Assembly (NCBI GenBank): GCA_019054805.1 | Contig: JAHQIY010000003.1 | Location: forward strand, 4,960,001 to 5,024,000 | From: Brachionus manjavacas | Lineage: Eukaryota > Rotifera > Eurotatoria > Ploima > Brachionidae | Length of the DNA: 64,000 bases | Direction of reading: 5' to 3' | Part shown: positions 31,801 to 45,300 of the stretch, one piece after another | How the letters are laid out: each line of letters starts with the position of its first letter | Position numbering within the stretch: the stretch's first letter is position 1 | Made by a program: the position numbers and the translations under genes | The notes under the pieces: generated by a model | Told to the model about the DNA's origin: nothing | What the model saw: the letters and a program-made list of their open reading frames with translations, nothing else | Database searches by the model: none

Positions 31801-34263
31801 TCGAATTCTGAGTTATTCCAATGATTGCCTAATCTTCGTTTGAAAAAATTTTATTCTTTTTAAATATTAGTTTTGTCGTTTTTAATTTCTAGATTTAGGC
31901 TTTTGGCAAATTTAAGGAACTGTAGTAGAAAAAATTATTTAAACCTGAAGTACTTTTCAATTTGTGCTCAGATTGATGGAATTAAATGGATTAGTGTTTG
32001 ATTAATTTAGGCAAAAGTTAATCTTTGATTTTAACATTTACTCTTGATCTTTGTATAGGTATTAATCAAAAGTGGCTTTACGCTGTGGTTGATCTAGCGA
32101 TTTGTATTTAACAAACATTAAACTTAATTTTTTTGTACACTAAATCAAACCGAGCCAAATTAAACCATTTTTGGCACAAGTTTACTTAATTTCATTAATT
32201 GTGAATGCTTTGTTTGGTACAATCTAACAAAAAAAACTGGGATTATCTTTTTAGTTTATTTAATTTGTAAATTACTTTGGGTATTAATATACGAGGTAGT
32301 TACAAGTGACTCGTAATTTCTTGTATTGATAATGGCTTATTTGGAACAATCGAAAAAAATTGGTTTTAGCTTTTTATTGCTTAAAGATTTTGAATTTTTT
32401 TTATCTTAAAAATTCTAACATTAAATTAAACTGAATAATTTTATTTTTTTAATTTAATTATAAATCGAAAAAAGCGAAGATTTTTGAAGAATCCAGTTAA
32501 AATAATATTATAACTGACAATGAGTTAGTAAAAAAAAAAATAAAATGAAGAATTGTCCAAATAGAAATTTTTTTCTTTAAGCATAGTAACGGTATTTTTA
32601 AATTTTGTTAAATTTAAAAATAAAAGTAACTCAATTAACTAATAAAATAGCTAAAATATGGATTTAATTTGAGATCAAATTAAATATTTTTTTATTGATA
32701 GAAATTAGAAATTTAAAAAAATAAATTTTAATTTAAACTTATATTTAAAGTTTTTCTAAACATTATAGTAGCTCATTGCTATTATTTTTATAGGTAAAAA
32801 TAATAAAAGCATTTTTAGTAATTCAGAATTATTAAATTAATTGATTCGCTTAATTATTATTATTTTTTGAAAATATTATTTAAATAGCAAATGCAATTTT
32901 AAAATTTTAAATAAAAATGATGAAAATTTAAATGGTATGAAGCAAGTAATATTTGACACAAAAAATAAGGTATTTAAGCTTCATTGTTATGGCGTGTGAT
33001 GTGTGATGGCAGCTAAATTTCTATTAACTTAAAATTTTGTCGGCCAACAGATTTCAGAGGATTAGTAAAATCTAAAGATTAATTACTTTTTTTTATTTAT
33101 TGATTTCAATAATTAGGACATTAATGGCAATTTAAAAAAAAATTCAAAAGTGAAAATTCAAAATTTTTAAATCTAAAAACAAATACACATATGTTTTTTT
33201 TTTTTTTATTTTTTTTGTAAATGTTAGAACTTTTTCTTTTAATCGGATTCGAATGCATTGATAAAGTAATGCTTGGTCATCATTTTCTTATTTTCCTTCT
33301 TGATTTAAATTTTGCTATTCTCATTTTTTTATTCAAGTGCCCAGTTAAGTTGTATTTTTTACTTTTAATGATTTTTCCACAATTACTGAATGATTTTTCA
33401 ATTTTTCGAATTTATTTAAAGAATTTTTTGTTACCTAAGCTTAATGGTAAATTAAACAAAAAATGTATAACTAAATTTAGTTAAATTATCAACTTTATAA
33501 AGAAAATTTTTTTATTTTTTTCTTTAAAAAAAATCGATCAGCCTCGAAAAAATTTAAATGAAATTAAATGATTTAAATTCTAATTTGAAGGCAAAAGCCA
33601 CACCTGTATTGTAGATAGACGATAAAATTCTATTCAAATATTTGATCTGATAATGATTTTGATCGGACTCAGATGTTCATCCCAATATTGGACACGAATT
33701 GGCCATTGTCAAAATGATCGAAATACGGTTGTTGAGTCTAGTCTAGGTGACGGAAAATAGCCTTAAACGAATCTAAGCAATTATTAGTTAAAATAAATTT
33801 AAATAAAGAAAAAACAAAGGCCTTAAGTAGATAATCATTTTATAAAATCGACAATCTATGGTAGTTGGAAGAGAAGAAACAATGCGATAAAATAATATAT
33901 GTGACAAGTTGGTTTTTTGGCTTTTTTATGTAGGCAAAGTTTGGTTACAGGCTATTTTACAATAAAAGCAAGCTATTTTATTCCAATTAAGCAACAATAA
34001 TAAAATATTTCGAAAAGTATTGTTTACTTTTTTTCTTTTTTTTTTTTTAATTTTTTTTAGTAAATTTCAACAAATTTCGAGTGACTTAGGAAAAACAAAA
34101 TGTTTGCTCCAATATTAGCTTTGTCGAGTCGGGCGACAATTTTCTCTAAGCTTTGATTCCAGTTATTCTTAGTTTAAATAGCCTTTGAACAAACCGGTTA
34201 GCGCCAATAACTTTTTCTCTCTGTCTAAATTTAGATTTTTTATTTTATAAAAAATTTAAAAAT
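25864..34263. other. 8.4 kb gene desert
   Basis: AT-rich sequence with no open frame I can assign. Slightly GC-richer patches occur near 28200-28320, 31040-31260 and 33590-33780. The last lies about 500-670 bp upstream of the intermediate filament gene and could be regulatory. Short open frames at 29592-29822, 30095-30283, 31406-31630 and 33221-33484 are AT-rich and show no family resemblance, so they are not called. Confidence 0.5.
25926..25931 (+). terminator. Poly(A) signal of collagen IV alpha1-like gene
   Basis: AATAAA lies 62 nt after the stop codon, within an AT-rich 3' flank. Confidence 0.5.
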
Positions 34264-35958
34264 ATGTCAACAAGAAGCACTGTGCGAACAATCGAAAGAG
34301 GTGTGCGAATCGGCAACAAGTCGCTGTCGACCACCAATTTGGCGACGGGTGGCCCTTCGGATGTGGCGCACCGCTCGAGCAGCCCCGTTGAGCATGTGAA
34401 GCAGCAGTTGAGCGCGTTTGTCGACCATTCGCACTTGGAAAAAGACGAAATGTCCAAGCTGAACGACCGCTTGGGCGCCTATGTGAACAGAGTGAAAATG
34501 CTCGAGAACGAGAACACCCGGCTGTTGCGCGACATCAACGACAGGCAGGGAAGTTGGGGCGAAGAGACGCGGCGAGTGCGCGAGCAGCTCGAACCGGCGC
34601 TGTTCGATGTGCGCGGCCGAATCGACGAGGCCGCCAATGCCAAGACTGTGGCGGATGTGCGCAACAAGCGCGCCCAGTTCGAGAACATGGAGTATCAGCG
34701 CAAGTGCGACGACACCATCCGCGCCCAGAACGGGGACAAGAACAAAATTGGCAATTTGGAGCGCGAGCTTGACCAGCTGGACGAGACCAAGGCGCTGATG
34801 AACCGCTCGCTGCACGACGCCATCAAGGACTTGGAAAAGTACCGGCAAAACCGCGACGACACATGGGCCAATCTGGTCGACCTTTTGGACAAGTTGGACG
34901 ACGAGCTGTACCGACGGATTGCGGTCGAGTACAACAATCAGACGCTCAGGGAGCACTTGGAGTTCGTGAAGCAGGTGAACGAGAAAGAAATAGCCGAAAT
35001 GAATCAGCTGGCCAACATACTGCCGTTCAATGACCAAGTCGAGTTCTACAAGGACCAGCTCAAGCGGGTCATTTCGAACATCCGCAACGACTACGAGACC
35101 TTGAACTTGGAGCAGCAGCGCGAACTGGAGGAATGGGTGAGGGTGAAAACGGATGAGATGGAGTCCAGGGCCAGACAGCAGGATCCCATCCACGAGCTCG
35201 AGATGAACATTCAGATTGAAAATTTGGAGCATCTAAGGGACACATACGACCACAATGCCAAGGAATTGGACGACCTGAGGATGAACTATGACGCAATGGC
35301 CAAGCGACTCCACGACTTGGAGAACCATGTGGAAGACTCGCGCGCCGATTTGGCCGATACCATTGACAAGCAAGACAATGAGATCAAAAATTTGAATGAC
35401 GAGATGAAAAATCTGCTCGACGACTACAACCACATTAGTTCGCACAAGGCCAACCTCGAGTACGAGATGCATGTTTACAAGAGACTGTTGGACTCTCAGC
35501 TAGAGCGGTTCGAGCCCAAGCAGCCAGAGCCGAGCGTCAAGCCGGAAAAGAACCAGACCATAGTGTCGTCGAACCAGCTGGGCGGCAAGGTCCAGAACAA
35601 GAAGGAGAAAAAGGGCTCGGTCGGAATTTGTGACACCTCGCCCGATGGTAAGTACGTGGCCATCGAGAACACGGGCAGCAGTAGCGGGCCCGTCGATTTG
35701 AGCGGCTGGACGGTGAGACGCAAGGTGGACTCGAGCGCAGAGATGGTGTACAGAATTCCGCAGGGAGTGGTCATCAGTCCGAATAAAGAGTTGGTCGTGT
35801 GGGCCAATTCGTACCGGGCTCAGAGGGGCCCCAGTGATATAATTGCCGATTTTGACAATTGGGGCATCGGCATAAACAGTACCACGCGTTTGATCAATCC
35901 AAGCAATGAGGAAAAATCATCATTTAGCCAGCAGATTAGCTTCAGCAGTGCCTATTGA
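34264..35958 (+). CDS. Cytoplasmic intermediate filament protein, protostome type
   Basis: Intronless gene for a 564-aa filament protein. A Ser/Thr/Arg-rich head (1 to about 60) precedes the alpha-helical rod (about 62-413). The rod starts with the helix-initiation motif LNDRLGAYVNRVKMLENEN and ends with the termination motif YKRLLDSQLERFE. A rod of about 352 residues is the long-coil-1B form found in lamins and protostome cytoplasmic filaments, not the roughly 310-residue vertebrate cytoplasmic form. A lamin-tail Ig-fold domain (about 450-545) follows. There is no CaaX box (it ends SSAY) and no clear nuclear localisation signal, so a cytoplasmic filament is favoured over a lamin. Codon use is strikingly GC-rich at third positions compared with the flanks and the collagen genes, suggesting strong expression or a distinct history. 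Confidence 0.92.
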   Translation: MSTRSTVRTIERGVRIGNKSLSTTNLATGGPSDVAHRSSSPVEHVKQQLSAFVDHSHLEKDEMSKLNDRLGAYVNRVKMLENENTRLLRDINDRQGSWGEETRRVREQLEPALFDVRGRIDEAANAKTVADVRNKRAQFENMEYQRKCDDTIRAQNGDKNKIGNLERELDQLDETKALMNRSLHDAIKDLEKYRQNRDDTWANLVDLLDKLDDELYRRIAVEYNNQTLREHLEFVKQVNEKEIAEMNQLANILPFNDQVEFYKDQLKRVISNIRNDYETLNLEQQRELEEWVRVKTDEMESRARQQDPIHELEMNIQIENLEHLRDTYDHNAKELDDLRMNYDAMAKRLHDLENHVEDSRADLADTIDKQDNEIKNLNDEMKNLLDDYNHISSHKANLEYEMHVYKRLLDSQLERFEPKQPEPSVKPEKNQTIVSSNQLGGKVQNKKEKKGSVGICDTSPDGKYVAIENTGSSSGPVDLSGWTVRRKVDSSAEMVYRIPQGVVISPNKELVVWANSYRAQRGPSDIIADFDNWGIGINSTTRLINPSNEEKSSFSQQISFSSAY

Positions 35959-38900
35959 ACAAGCCGTAGAGTGCCAACTTAAAGCTTAAGCTTTTTCCTT
36001 AAATTTAAGTGTTTTTGAATAATTAGATTTTTTTGAATGCGCGTCTAATTTAAAAAAAATTACATGATCTGAAAAGATTGGATTGACAAAAAAAATTAAT
36101 TAAATTATTTATTGATAAATACACCAAAATTAAATATTTTTTTGAATTCCATTTTTTAAAATTGAATTTTAGATTAAATTTTAGGGGTCGATCATCGAAT
36201 TTGGCTTGGGCGCTGTGTAATTTATTTGATTGATTGATTGATTAAAATTTGTTTAGAAGTTTAGTTTTGGTGACTTTTTTAAATTAATTTTTTTCCTAAA
36301 TTTATATATTAAATAAGCTAATTTATTTATAAATAATTACAATTTAAATTTTAGTTTAGTAAGTCGACAGTCTTTTTTTAAATTTAAAATAAAAATGGAC
36401 GAAAAATTCTTCTTTTTTTATAAATTATTTCAACAACAATATTTTTATTTTTTGGTTTGCTATTTAGGAATTTTTTAAATCGACAAAAAAATTCAATTAA
36501 ATAAATTTTTGCAAAATTTTTGATCTCTCTCTTTTAATAATGTAAGCATGTTTTTTACAAAATTTTTAAGGCTTCCATAGCCACAAATAAATTTTTAGCA
36601 TTTTAATGAAGCTACATGGTTAGTTTTTGCTTATAAAAATTATTTTCTCAATTAACTTAATTCTTCTCAATTGATGAAAAAAATTCCTAGACTTTTATTA
36701 AGAAATTTAAAATTTGACTAATTAACAACGGACACTTCAAAATACTTAATTGAAAAAAGACTTAGATCTGTGGTGTTTTGTTCAAGATTTTCAATAAAGT
36801 AAAAAAAAATTATAATAAAGCATTTCAATTTATTGCAGAATTGAACAAAATTTAAAGTCCAAGTAAGACTTTGACTTGAAAATTTGAAATTTAGGTAGCA
36901 TAAAAGACAAGAATTTTGAAAATAAAAACTGCTTTTAATGGCAATAAATAAAATTTTTAAATTTCTCTTACAAAAATAAACCAAAAAACTAAAATAAATA
37001 TCTAAAATCAAAGTCCAGACTTCACTTTGACCAACTCTGATTTAGCTTTTGTTAATTAGTGATAAATTTTATGAAATTGTATTTATATAAATTGAATATT
37101 AATAGCAGGTGAACATTTTCTAAATTTTCCCCCCTAATATTTAATTTTGTAAACAACGATAAATTTCTGGATAAAATGTTAGCGCGAAAATATGATCACA
37201 TTTACTTATAGAAATATTCTTTTTTTGTCGAAGTTTATTTATTAGTTGTTTATAAAGAATTTTCGCATCAAAACTTAATTTTAAGTGTATGTTGGCTTCA
37301 AATATTTATTTTTACTTTTAGAGGCTAAATTTTTTTTTCATTTAAGATTTTAAATTAAAAAATTAGCTTAAAATTGTAACAATACAAGAAAAGAAGAAAC
37401 TTTTTCTTTTAACTATAATTATTTTATAATTTTAAACCTTTTGACTTTTACAATATTCAGTTCAAATAAAATAAAATATTTATGAATTTAAATAAATGAC
37501 TTTTCAAGTTATTTGAGAATTAAAATTTATTTTTAGGATAATGAAACTCAAAATTAAAAGAATAATGCAATTAATGCTATTTTAGATTTTTGAATTATGG
37601 CAAATTCCCTTAAGCTAATTAAAAGTCATTTTAAAGCTGTTATATATCGAATTTATTCTGGTCTTTTCTTTAAAAAATCTAAAAATAATATTTAGTAAAT
37701 ATTATTTACGTTCTATTTTACGATTTAAAAGAATAAATTTATTTAGCTAAATATTTTTTTAATTTATACTTAAAATCAGAAACTTTTAGAAAATGCTTAG
37801 CAATTTTAAGCATTAAAAATTTTTAGTAGAATGAAGATACAATTCTAACACCCAGAGAATCTGCTTTTTCTAAAACAATTAAAAAATCGTTTACAAAAAT
37901 AACTATTAATTCTCTAATTTCGAAGCCTCAAAATCAAAGTGGACAGAAGATGAGCAAATAACCGTTTTTTTATCAAATATTCTGAATAAGTGATCAGCCA
38001 GATCATGTCGGTTTTTTGAAAATTATTTTTTTAATGAAATAATTAATCAAATTATAATGCAAAATTTTATGTTTAAATTTAAGCTTAAAATAAAGAAGTA
38101 TGAAATCAATTCAAATTCAAAATTTAAAAATTTGACAACTAAATAATGCAGCTCTCTCCATTACTTTAAAAATATTGAATCCATCCTTAAATTAAATGAC
38201 TGGCAGAGTCTTACGGTTAATTGAAATATATTTTTATATAGATAATTTTTTTATTTTAAATTTAAAAAACTGATTTCAGTTGATTGTTTTAATAATTTTA
38301 AAGGCTTTTAAAAAAAAGTATAATATACTGGGATTTTCACAAAGCTTGAGGGTTTCTTTTTCAGGTCATGCCTAAAATGCAGTAAACGGAAAGCGAAAAA
38401 CGAAAATGTTTTGCGGAATTTCGCAGCTATATTTAATTTTTTTGAAGAGTTTTTCCACAAAATAAGTAAAAAGCGGAAATTCCGATTTTTAGAAAATCTA
38501 TAAAAACTAATAAAAACTCAAATTTAAATACAGTTAAAATTTAATATTATTCATCAGGAATGCACTCGAATTCATATTTAGTACAAATCCATGTCTTACT
38601 TTTGCCAGCTCGGGGATAACTCCTTACTTAGCATAAGAGAAATGATACCAAGAGTGACATTTTACAGATCAGTCAGTTAAGCCTCTCAATTTTATTCATA
38701 TTTTGTTAAGCCACTTATAAAACATGTGATTTAGCGTTATCATAGATCAATTTGTCCGAATTTCTGCCTTTTTTCTAAAAATACAGTAATCCTTTAAAAG
38801 AATTCAAAAATCATCGATATTTCTAAATTTAAATAATATTTCCATTTGAAATTTTGAATTTTTGTATTTTTTTCTTCTTTTTTTTTTTAAATTCTTCTAG

Positions 38901-39363
38901 TAAGCTTGAACATGAAGTTTGTCGAATATTTTAGAATGAGATTCACTTTATGGATTCAAGACTCATTAAACAATTTAAAAATTTTGATTTTTTTTTTCAA
39001 GAATTTGATTTTTTAATTCTAAGTTAAGTTAAATAGTTAAAAAAAATAAACATATAAATCATTTTTATATTTTTCACAATATTCTAGTTTTTTGAAATTA
39101 TAAAAATAAATTTAAACAAAAATCTTTTACCACTAAAATTTTTTGTAAACATACTATCAACTATTATTTACAATATTTATCTAGAAATTTATTAGTCAGA
39201 TTAATTTTAAAAAATTTAAATGGAAGATTTATAAATAATTGGTAAAAAACTAATTTAAATTTTAAATAAATAATAAAAACACTGTTTATAAAATTGTTTG
39301 CTATTTAACAGAAAATTGGACTAAATGCTAAAGGAATGGTCATTTGATCTATCTATTCTATAT
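35959..39363. other. Intergenic region downstream of the filament gene
   Basis: AT-rich. It contains a short TTGA/TGAT microsatellite near 36228-36246 and copy 1 of a dispersed repeat (36733-37105, listed separately). The region 37110-39360 shows no supported gene. The open frame at 36718-37011 lies inside the repeat and is not called. Confidence 0.5.
36733..37105 (+). repeat. Dispersed repeat, copy 1 (long form)
   Basis: Two blocks of this segment (about 36733-36850 and 36963-37105) are nearly identical to 41893-42148 in the same orientation, about 5.2 kb away. This copy has an extra ~112 bp between the blocks. Both sides of the extra piece carry an AAAATTT-type junction, so the shorter copy probably arose by a microhomology deletion. 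Confidence 0.85.
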
Positions 39364-42300
39364 TTACATTGATGAAATAGAATGATGATTGCTTAGAGCT
39401 GTCATTGTGTACTCATTAGTGGAATTCCAGTCATCTGTATTCCCGTTTGAAAATATCGTATTTTGTCTAACATTTAAATTTCCTTTTTTGAGAATTAATC
39501 TTGCATTTCCACTAGCTTGTCCGAACAAACTATTCGGGTTTCTCAATTCATTTAAATGTGAGGCATAGCCGTTTCTCAATACCTTGATATTAAAAAATAA
39601 ATTCAATTTTAATAACTTTTAAAGTGTTTTTTCTACCATTGCTTGTTTAAAGTATTTGCTCTTTGTTTTTCCGATGATAAAAATTTTCTGTGCCTCGATT
39701 CCCAAATTGGCATACATTGGTATATCTTTTGCTGATCCGTATCCTGCTTGTAGAACAAGACTACTGTTTGTCATGATATTTTTTAGTGTTTCAGTTTTTT
39801 GTTTGATTGGATCACGACTAATGCCATCGCTGAAAAAGACCATGCCAAAAGGAAAATTGTGCTGAGCTAGCCAATTTGTGACTTTATAGTGCTGATAATC
39901 CGGCCTAGCAGTTATATATAAGATTAAATAGCCTAAATCTTGCCAATGTCGTACTACATCGACAGCCCCGGGTCTGACTTTAGGGTCGGTTCCAGAAAAT
40001 GAAATATTAGCAGCAAATGACCCATCGATGCTAAAAACGACCGCTTCTGTTTTTGCCGGCAAGACAGATAAGTGAAATTCAGCAAATGTATGATCACATC
40101 TGACCACCATCTTTATTTGATATACTCCCATTGATAAGCGTTTCTCTGGTGGAATAACATATTTTAACTTTCCGTTATTATCAGTTTTTTCACTTGCATA
40201 AAATTTCCACTCATTCGACGAAGATTTAGTCATGATAAAAATGTCGACTTTCTCACCCGACAAGGCAAAATCCAAAGGTCCATAGGAAAACTTGGCTGTC
40301 AAAATTTGCTCTCTATCTTCGAGAACTACGGCATCATTTGCTCTATGATTTGCGGATAAATTTCTTAGTTTAACTCGATTTATACGTTTTTCCCATTTTT
40401 CGACTGGTTCCTTTTTGCTACTCAGAGTTGAGACCTCCGAAGGAATCAAATCAGAATTTGTCTCGGATTTGCTGATCATTCTCAAAATGAATGCAACAAC
40501 GTCAGTTGATTCCCAATAGTAGCTGTGAAATATATATGGCAAAGATTTTTTAGGCAGATTCCCAATTTTTTCAGGAGCATACAGAACATAGTCTATTCGG
40601 TTTTCACCCCACCAATTTTTTTTTACTTAATAAGTTTAAAAAAATCATTATAATAATTAAATTATTCACAGGAATTAAAATTGGAAAAAATATTTGATTT
40701 TTGTTGCTCAAGTCTTCTAAAGTGAATACGTTTAAAAAAGAAAGTCTATTATCCTAGGAACCAAATCCTATTTAGGATCCAATTGGAGTCCCAAAGATTT
40801 AAGACAAAGGATCTTATCAAGTAATTTTGAGAGTCTTGACCCTTGCTCGGCAGGCGTCTTTACACTGTTAAAATTTGCTTTAAAAACCAGCTGGATAATT
40901 TTTTAAAAAATGAAATAAAGGAAAATCATTTAGCTTTTATCACGTTACTTTTATTTTTTTTAACTTTTTTATTGTAAAACAACAAAATAACTTTATTATT
41001 ATGGTATGTAAAAACCAGACAGCTACCATAGCGAGGGTTCGTATAGCGTTGCTCCGCAAGTCTCCTGCTGTAGCTTAAATTATTATTATTAAATGTGTAA
41101 TTACATACACAGTATGTATTTATTTGGAACTTACACATTGGAATTTTTGCTGTGTCCTTTAAATGTATAAGTTCCAAATAAAAACATACTGCGAATGCAA
41201 TTACACATATCTTTTACAGTGAAGGATTTTTTACAAGATTCCTATCCAAATTCTTATGAAATCCTAGCGGAAAAAAATTTGTGATGATTTGAAATCCTAG
41301 CGGAAAAAAATTTGTGATAATTTGATCAAATTTTTTTTTAAATCTTCTTAATATTCCTAATCAAGATCCTTTAAAAGGAAATATAAAAATCTTGGCAAGA
41401 TCTGAATAAGATTCTTAATAGATAAAAAAGAACATAATAGGAAATAAAACAAATTACTACCTTTAATTCTTACCTTATATTTTTTGGATGGTTTTTTGTA
41501 ATGTAATTAAATAAAATCCAGACATGCGCAAAAGTCAGTAAAAAATGTCATTTTAAAGTCTTTCAAAAGTCAAGTCACTGACTTGACTTATAAAAATTTA
41601 CCCCTAAAAATTTGAATTTTTTTTTTTTAGATCTTTTAACTCGACTTGGCGGCCGCATGAATTTTTTGCCGTTCCATCTAGTTATTTAATTTTTATTTTT
41701 ATGACAAGCGGCCATTTTTATTTCAATTTCAAAATGACTTTTTTTAGAAAAAAAAAATTCAAGTCAAGTCAAAAGACTTTGTTTGGATTTATTTCTTTTA
41801 ATAGACTAATAAAAAAAATTTTCAGAATCATGAAAAAAATGAAAATGAACCCATCGGGTCAAAAAATTATTATTTAAAATAGCATTAAAAAAGTAAAATA
41901 CTTAATTGAAAAAAGACTTAGATCTGTAGTGTTTTGTTCAAGATTTTCATTAAAGTAAAAAAAAAAATATAATAAAGCATTTCAATTTATTGCAGAATTG
42001 AACAAAATTTTCTCTTACAAAAATAAACCAAAAAACTAAAATAAATATCTAAAATCAAAGTCCAGACTTCACTTTGACCAACTCTGATTTAGCTTTTGTT
42101 AATTAGTGATAAATTTTATTAAATTGTATTCACATAAATTGAATAAAATACATTTATATATTCCATTTTTTTTTAATCTTTAATCAAACCAAAACCAACA
42201 GCTAAAGATATGCATATAGGTGGGAAACGCAAAAGAGGGTCAAAAAAAAACTCTTTTGGAAATTTAATTTTCATTTTGTAAAAAAATTTTTTTTATCAAA

Positions 42301-45300
42301 ATAAAGATTAAAAAATAAAAGATTTATTTTAAAGATTTGTATTAAACTATGGTTTATTCTTAACATTTTATTGATCATTATCTATACAGCACTGGTCGGA
42401 ATGTCAAAATATTTATCCAATTATACAAAAAATCTGATAATTATAAATTGATTAATTAATTTATACTCAAAAATAAATTTTAAAATTTTTTATTCATTTA
42501 ATTCGTTATCAAGATAAGAAGGAAAGATTCACTTTTTGATAATGTTTTTTTTTTCAAACATAATTTTTTCAATTAAATAAAATAATAATAGAAAAAATAT
42601 TTAGAATATCATTATCAAATTTTGTCAAAAAACAATAAATTCATTTATATTAATTTTCGTTGTTTTTTAATTAAATTTTACATTTGCTACAAATTTAAGT
42701 ATCAGAATAAATAAAAGAAAAGTGATCTTCTTTCGGATATTATTTTAAAAAAATTTAATCAAAGCTTTAAAAATTTATATATTTTAAATTTTTTTTCCAA
42801 TTTTTAAAATCTTAAGTTAATAAAAAAACAAATATTGACTTACTTTGGATAATTTTTTGTAAAGGCTTTAATTGATCATAATTTGATGTACTATTTGTCG
42901 ATTCTTGCATTATAAAGGAATTAATTTTTTCTAGTTGAACGGCACTTCCTTCGATTGAGTTTTTTACGCTCAACGCATTAGTATTAAACAAAGTTCCATA
43001 TTTCAAAATAAAATGATCTTAAAAAAAATAAAAATTAACCTTTTTTTAAATTTGTGCTCAATTAGTACCTAGTGTTAAATTAGATCCGTCACCAAACGGA
43101 AATTTAGAGTATCGTGGAATCATCAAAGGTTCAATAGAACGAAATTGTTTACTTAAAAGTGGCTCAATGCGCAGAGCGATTGGATCTGTTAAATGAAACA
43201 TATTGTATAGTTGTGTGCAGCAAGGTACATCAAGTTGTCCATTTTCAATTTTACGTTGAGCTAATATCAGACCCAAAGGGGATCCAAAAACAAAAAAATG
43301 TGTCACATCAAACTCTAGTTTTTCATCGGTCAAAAAAACTGTATTAGACATTTGGGGCTCGAATTCTATACCATTAATACTTGATAAGTTGCTAGGGATT
43401 CTTTTAATTGAGCCACCTGACAAGCCCCTGTCATTCAAGCTTATTGTAGGACTTGGTAAAAAATCCGAATTTCTATTAATTAAAGGTGATTTGCTTGCAG
43501 GAGATGAATTTGTATTTCTAGATTGAGATTGGCTTGATTTAAAAGAACATGCAAGCGTAGAGCTATCATCACTGTAACTAGAAAGTGAACCAGAAGCACA
43601 TAACGAATCGTATACTAACAATGATCCTAGACTATCACCGACAATTACAATTTGTCCTTGAAAACACTGCCCATCTGATGAGTTCAAAAATTGCTGATAA
43701 ACTTGATTACACTCTCGAACAAATTTGTTCAAACTTGATTTATACTGACTTCGATTTGCTAGTGCCAAAAGAGGCAGTGTATTAAATGGTAAATTTTCAT
43801 GAAGAGAAAATATGCCAGCTGATGCTTCAGCAAAGGTATCCGATTCACTTATTGGAGGCGATTGGTCTGATGTGACCGGAGATAGTCTGGAATTAAGATA
43901 CAATTTATTAATTTATATTTTAATCTGGTAAATTTTAAACTCATAGTTGGATAAGAAAGACTAAATTGAACTTAAATGAAAAATCAATTGTTTAAGTCTT
44001 TTTTATGCTCAACTGTATGTGCTAATTTATTGAGGAAAGAAAATTAATTACTTTATAATTATTAAGAATTTATTTCTAAAATTAAATTTAAAAAAAATAC
44101 GACATTTCAATATTTCAATACAAAGATTTGATTTTTTAACAAAAAAAATTAAATTTTGGTTAAATTTTTTTGCTTTTGTACCTTTTAATGAATTTTGTTC
44201 AAAAAAAATCATTTTGCGTAGAAAATCGTAATTTTACATGAAATCACCTAATTTTCATTTAATTATAGTTTTCAATTTACTTATACAAAATTTGTTATAC
44301 AATTTACTATACACAATTGTATTCTTGTGAAACACAATTGTTTTCATCTTTATCCAGAAAAGAAGTTAATTTTCAGAATAGTTTGAATTACTCCTCAGAA
44401 CAAAAACATTGTACCAAAAGCAAGATTTTAAAGCTTTACTATCTAAAAAAATGATTAATTAAAGTACTAATTTCTTATATGCTTTAATCAAAGTATTTTT
44501 AAAAAAAATAAAAAATTAATGCTCAAGTTTTCATTTGAATTATTTTCGTTGTTTTTTTTATTTATTCTCAGGAGGTTGTTTTTATTTTATAATATTTTGA
44601 ACCACACTTTTGATTAAACTCAAAGGATATTTCAAAGGTAAGTTAATGAACCAGAAACTGGCCTATCATTCTCAGCAGAGATTAAATAATAATTCCGAAT
44701 TTTAAATTTTTTTTACCTTTAATGGAGCAATTGTCAAAATTAAGCTAAGCCTTAGGGCAAATAAATAAAATATTCAAAATTACAGAAAATTTATTTGAAT
44801 TCATGTGCAAACAAAACCCTTTAGGACTACTTGAAAAGCGTCAAGGATTCAAATAAAGTGTCAATTGGTAGATTGTTTAAGCAATTTGTTAAGCTACTAC
44901 TAGAATGGAAAATGCAGGCCTGGAATCGCTATCTAAAGAAAGATTTTAGAGTTTTAGAATCATTTTGAAGTCAAGTCACATTTGAAATTTTTAAACTTTA
45001 GAATACTTTATAATATTGTCTTATTAAGAATAGAAAATTTCTGACAATTTTTGTTGAAATATGAAATTAAATTAAAATTGACCAGTTTCAAAAAGTAAAA
45101 AAAATTACGCGGATAATTTGAGTAGAGCATCTTGGCAAATGGGATTGCATTGAACAAGTCGAAAAGCAACCTTGCCATAAGTGTGTCCATAATTAGCTTT
45201 GCTAACCATTTCCATTGTTGATTTGAAATTAGAAAAATCGTTTTGCTTAGAAGTATCTGTGCATGTGACATTGCCACCATGAACCACTATGATCAAAGTA

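Noticed and set aside
34267..35232. 321-codon open frame antisense to the filament gene
   Set aside because: Produced by the GC-rich, stop-poor codon use of the filament gene; no family resemblance, and the sense protein is unmistakable.
36718..37011. 97-codon minus-strand frame
   Set aside because: Lies inside the dispersed repeat, is AT-driven and hydrophobic, and is broken in the second copy.
41030..41080. GC-richer patch resembling a tRNA anticodon/T-arm
   Set aside because: No complete cloverleaf or GGTTCRANYCC box; it adjoins hairpin F.
43159..43347. Plus-strand frames over rdgB exons (43159-43347, 43585-43785, 45592-45831, 46365-46559) and minus-strand frame 45008-45280
   Set aside because: Shadows of rdgB exons or read-through from exon 1 into intron 1.
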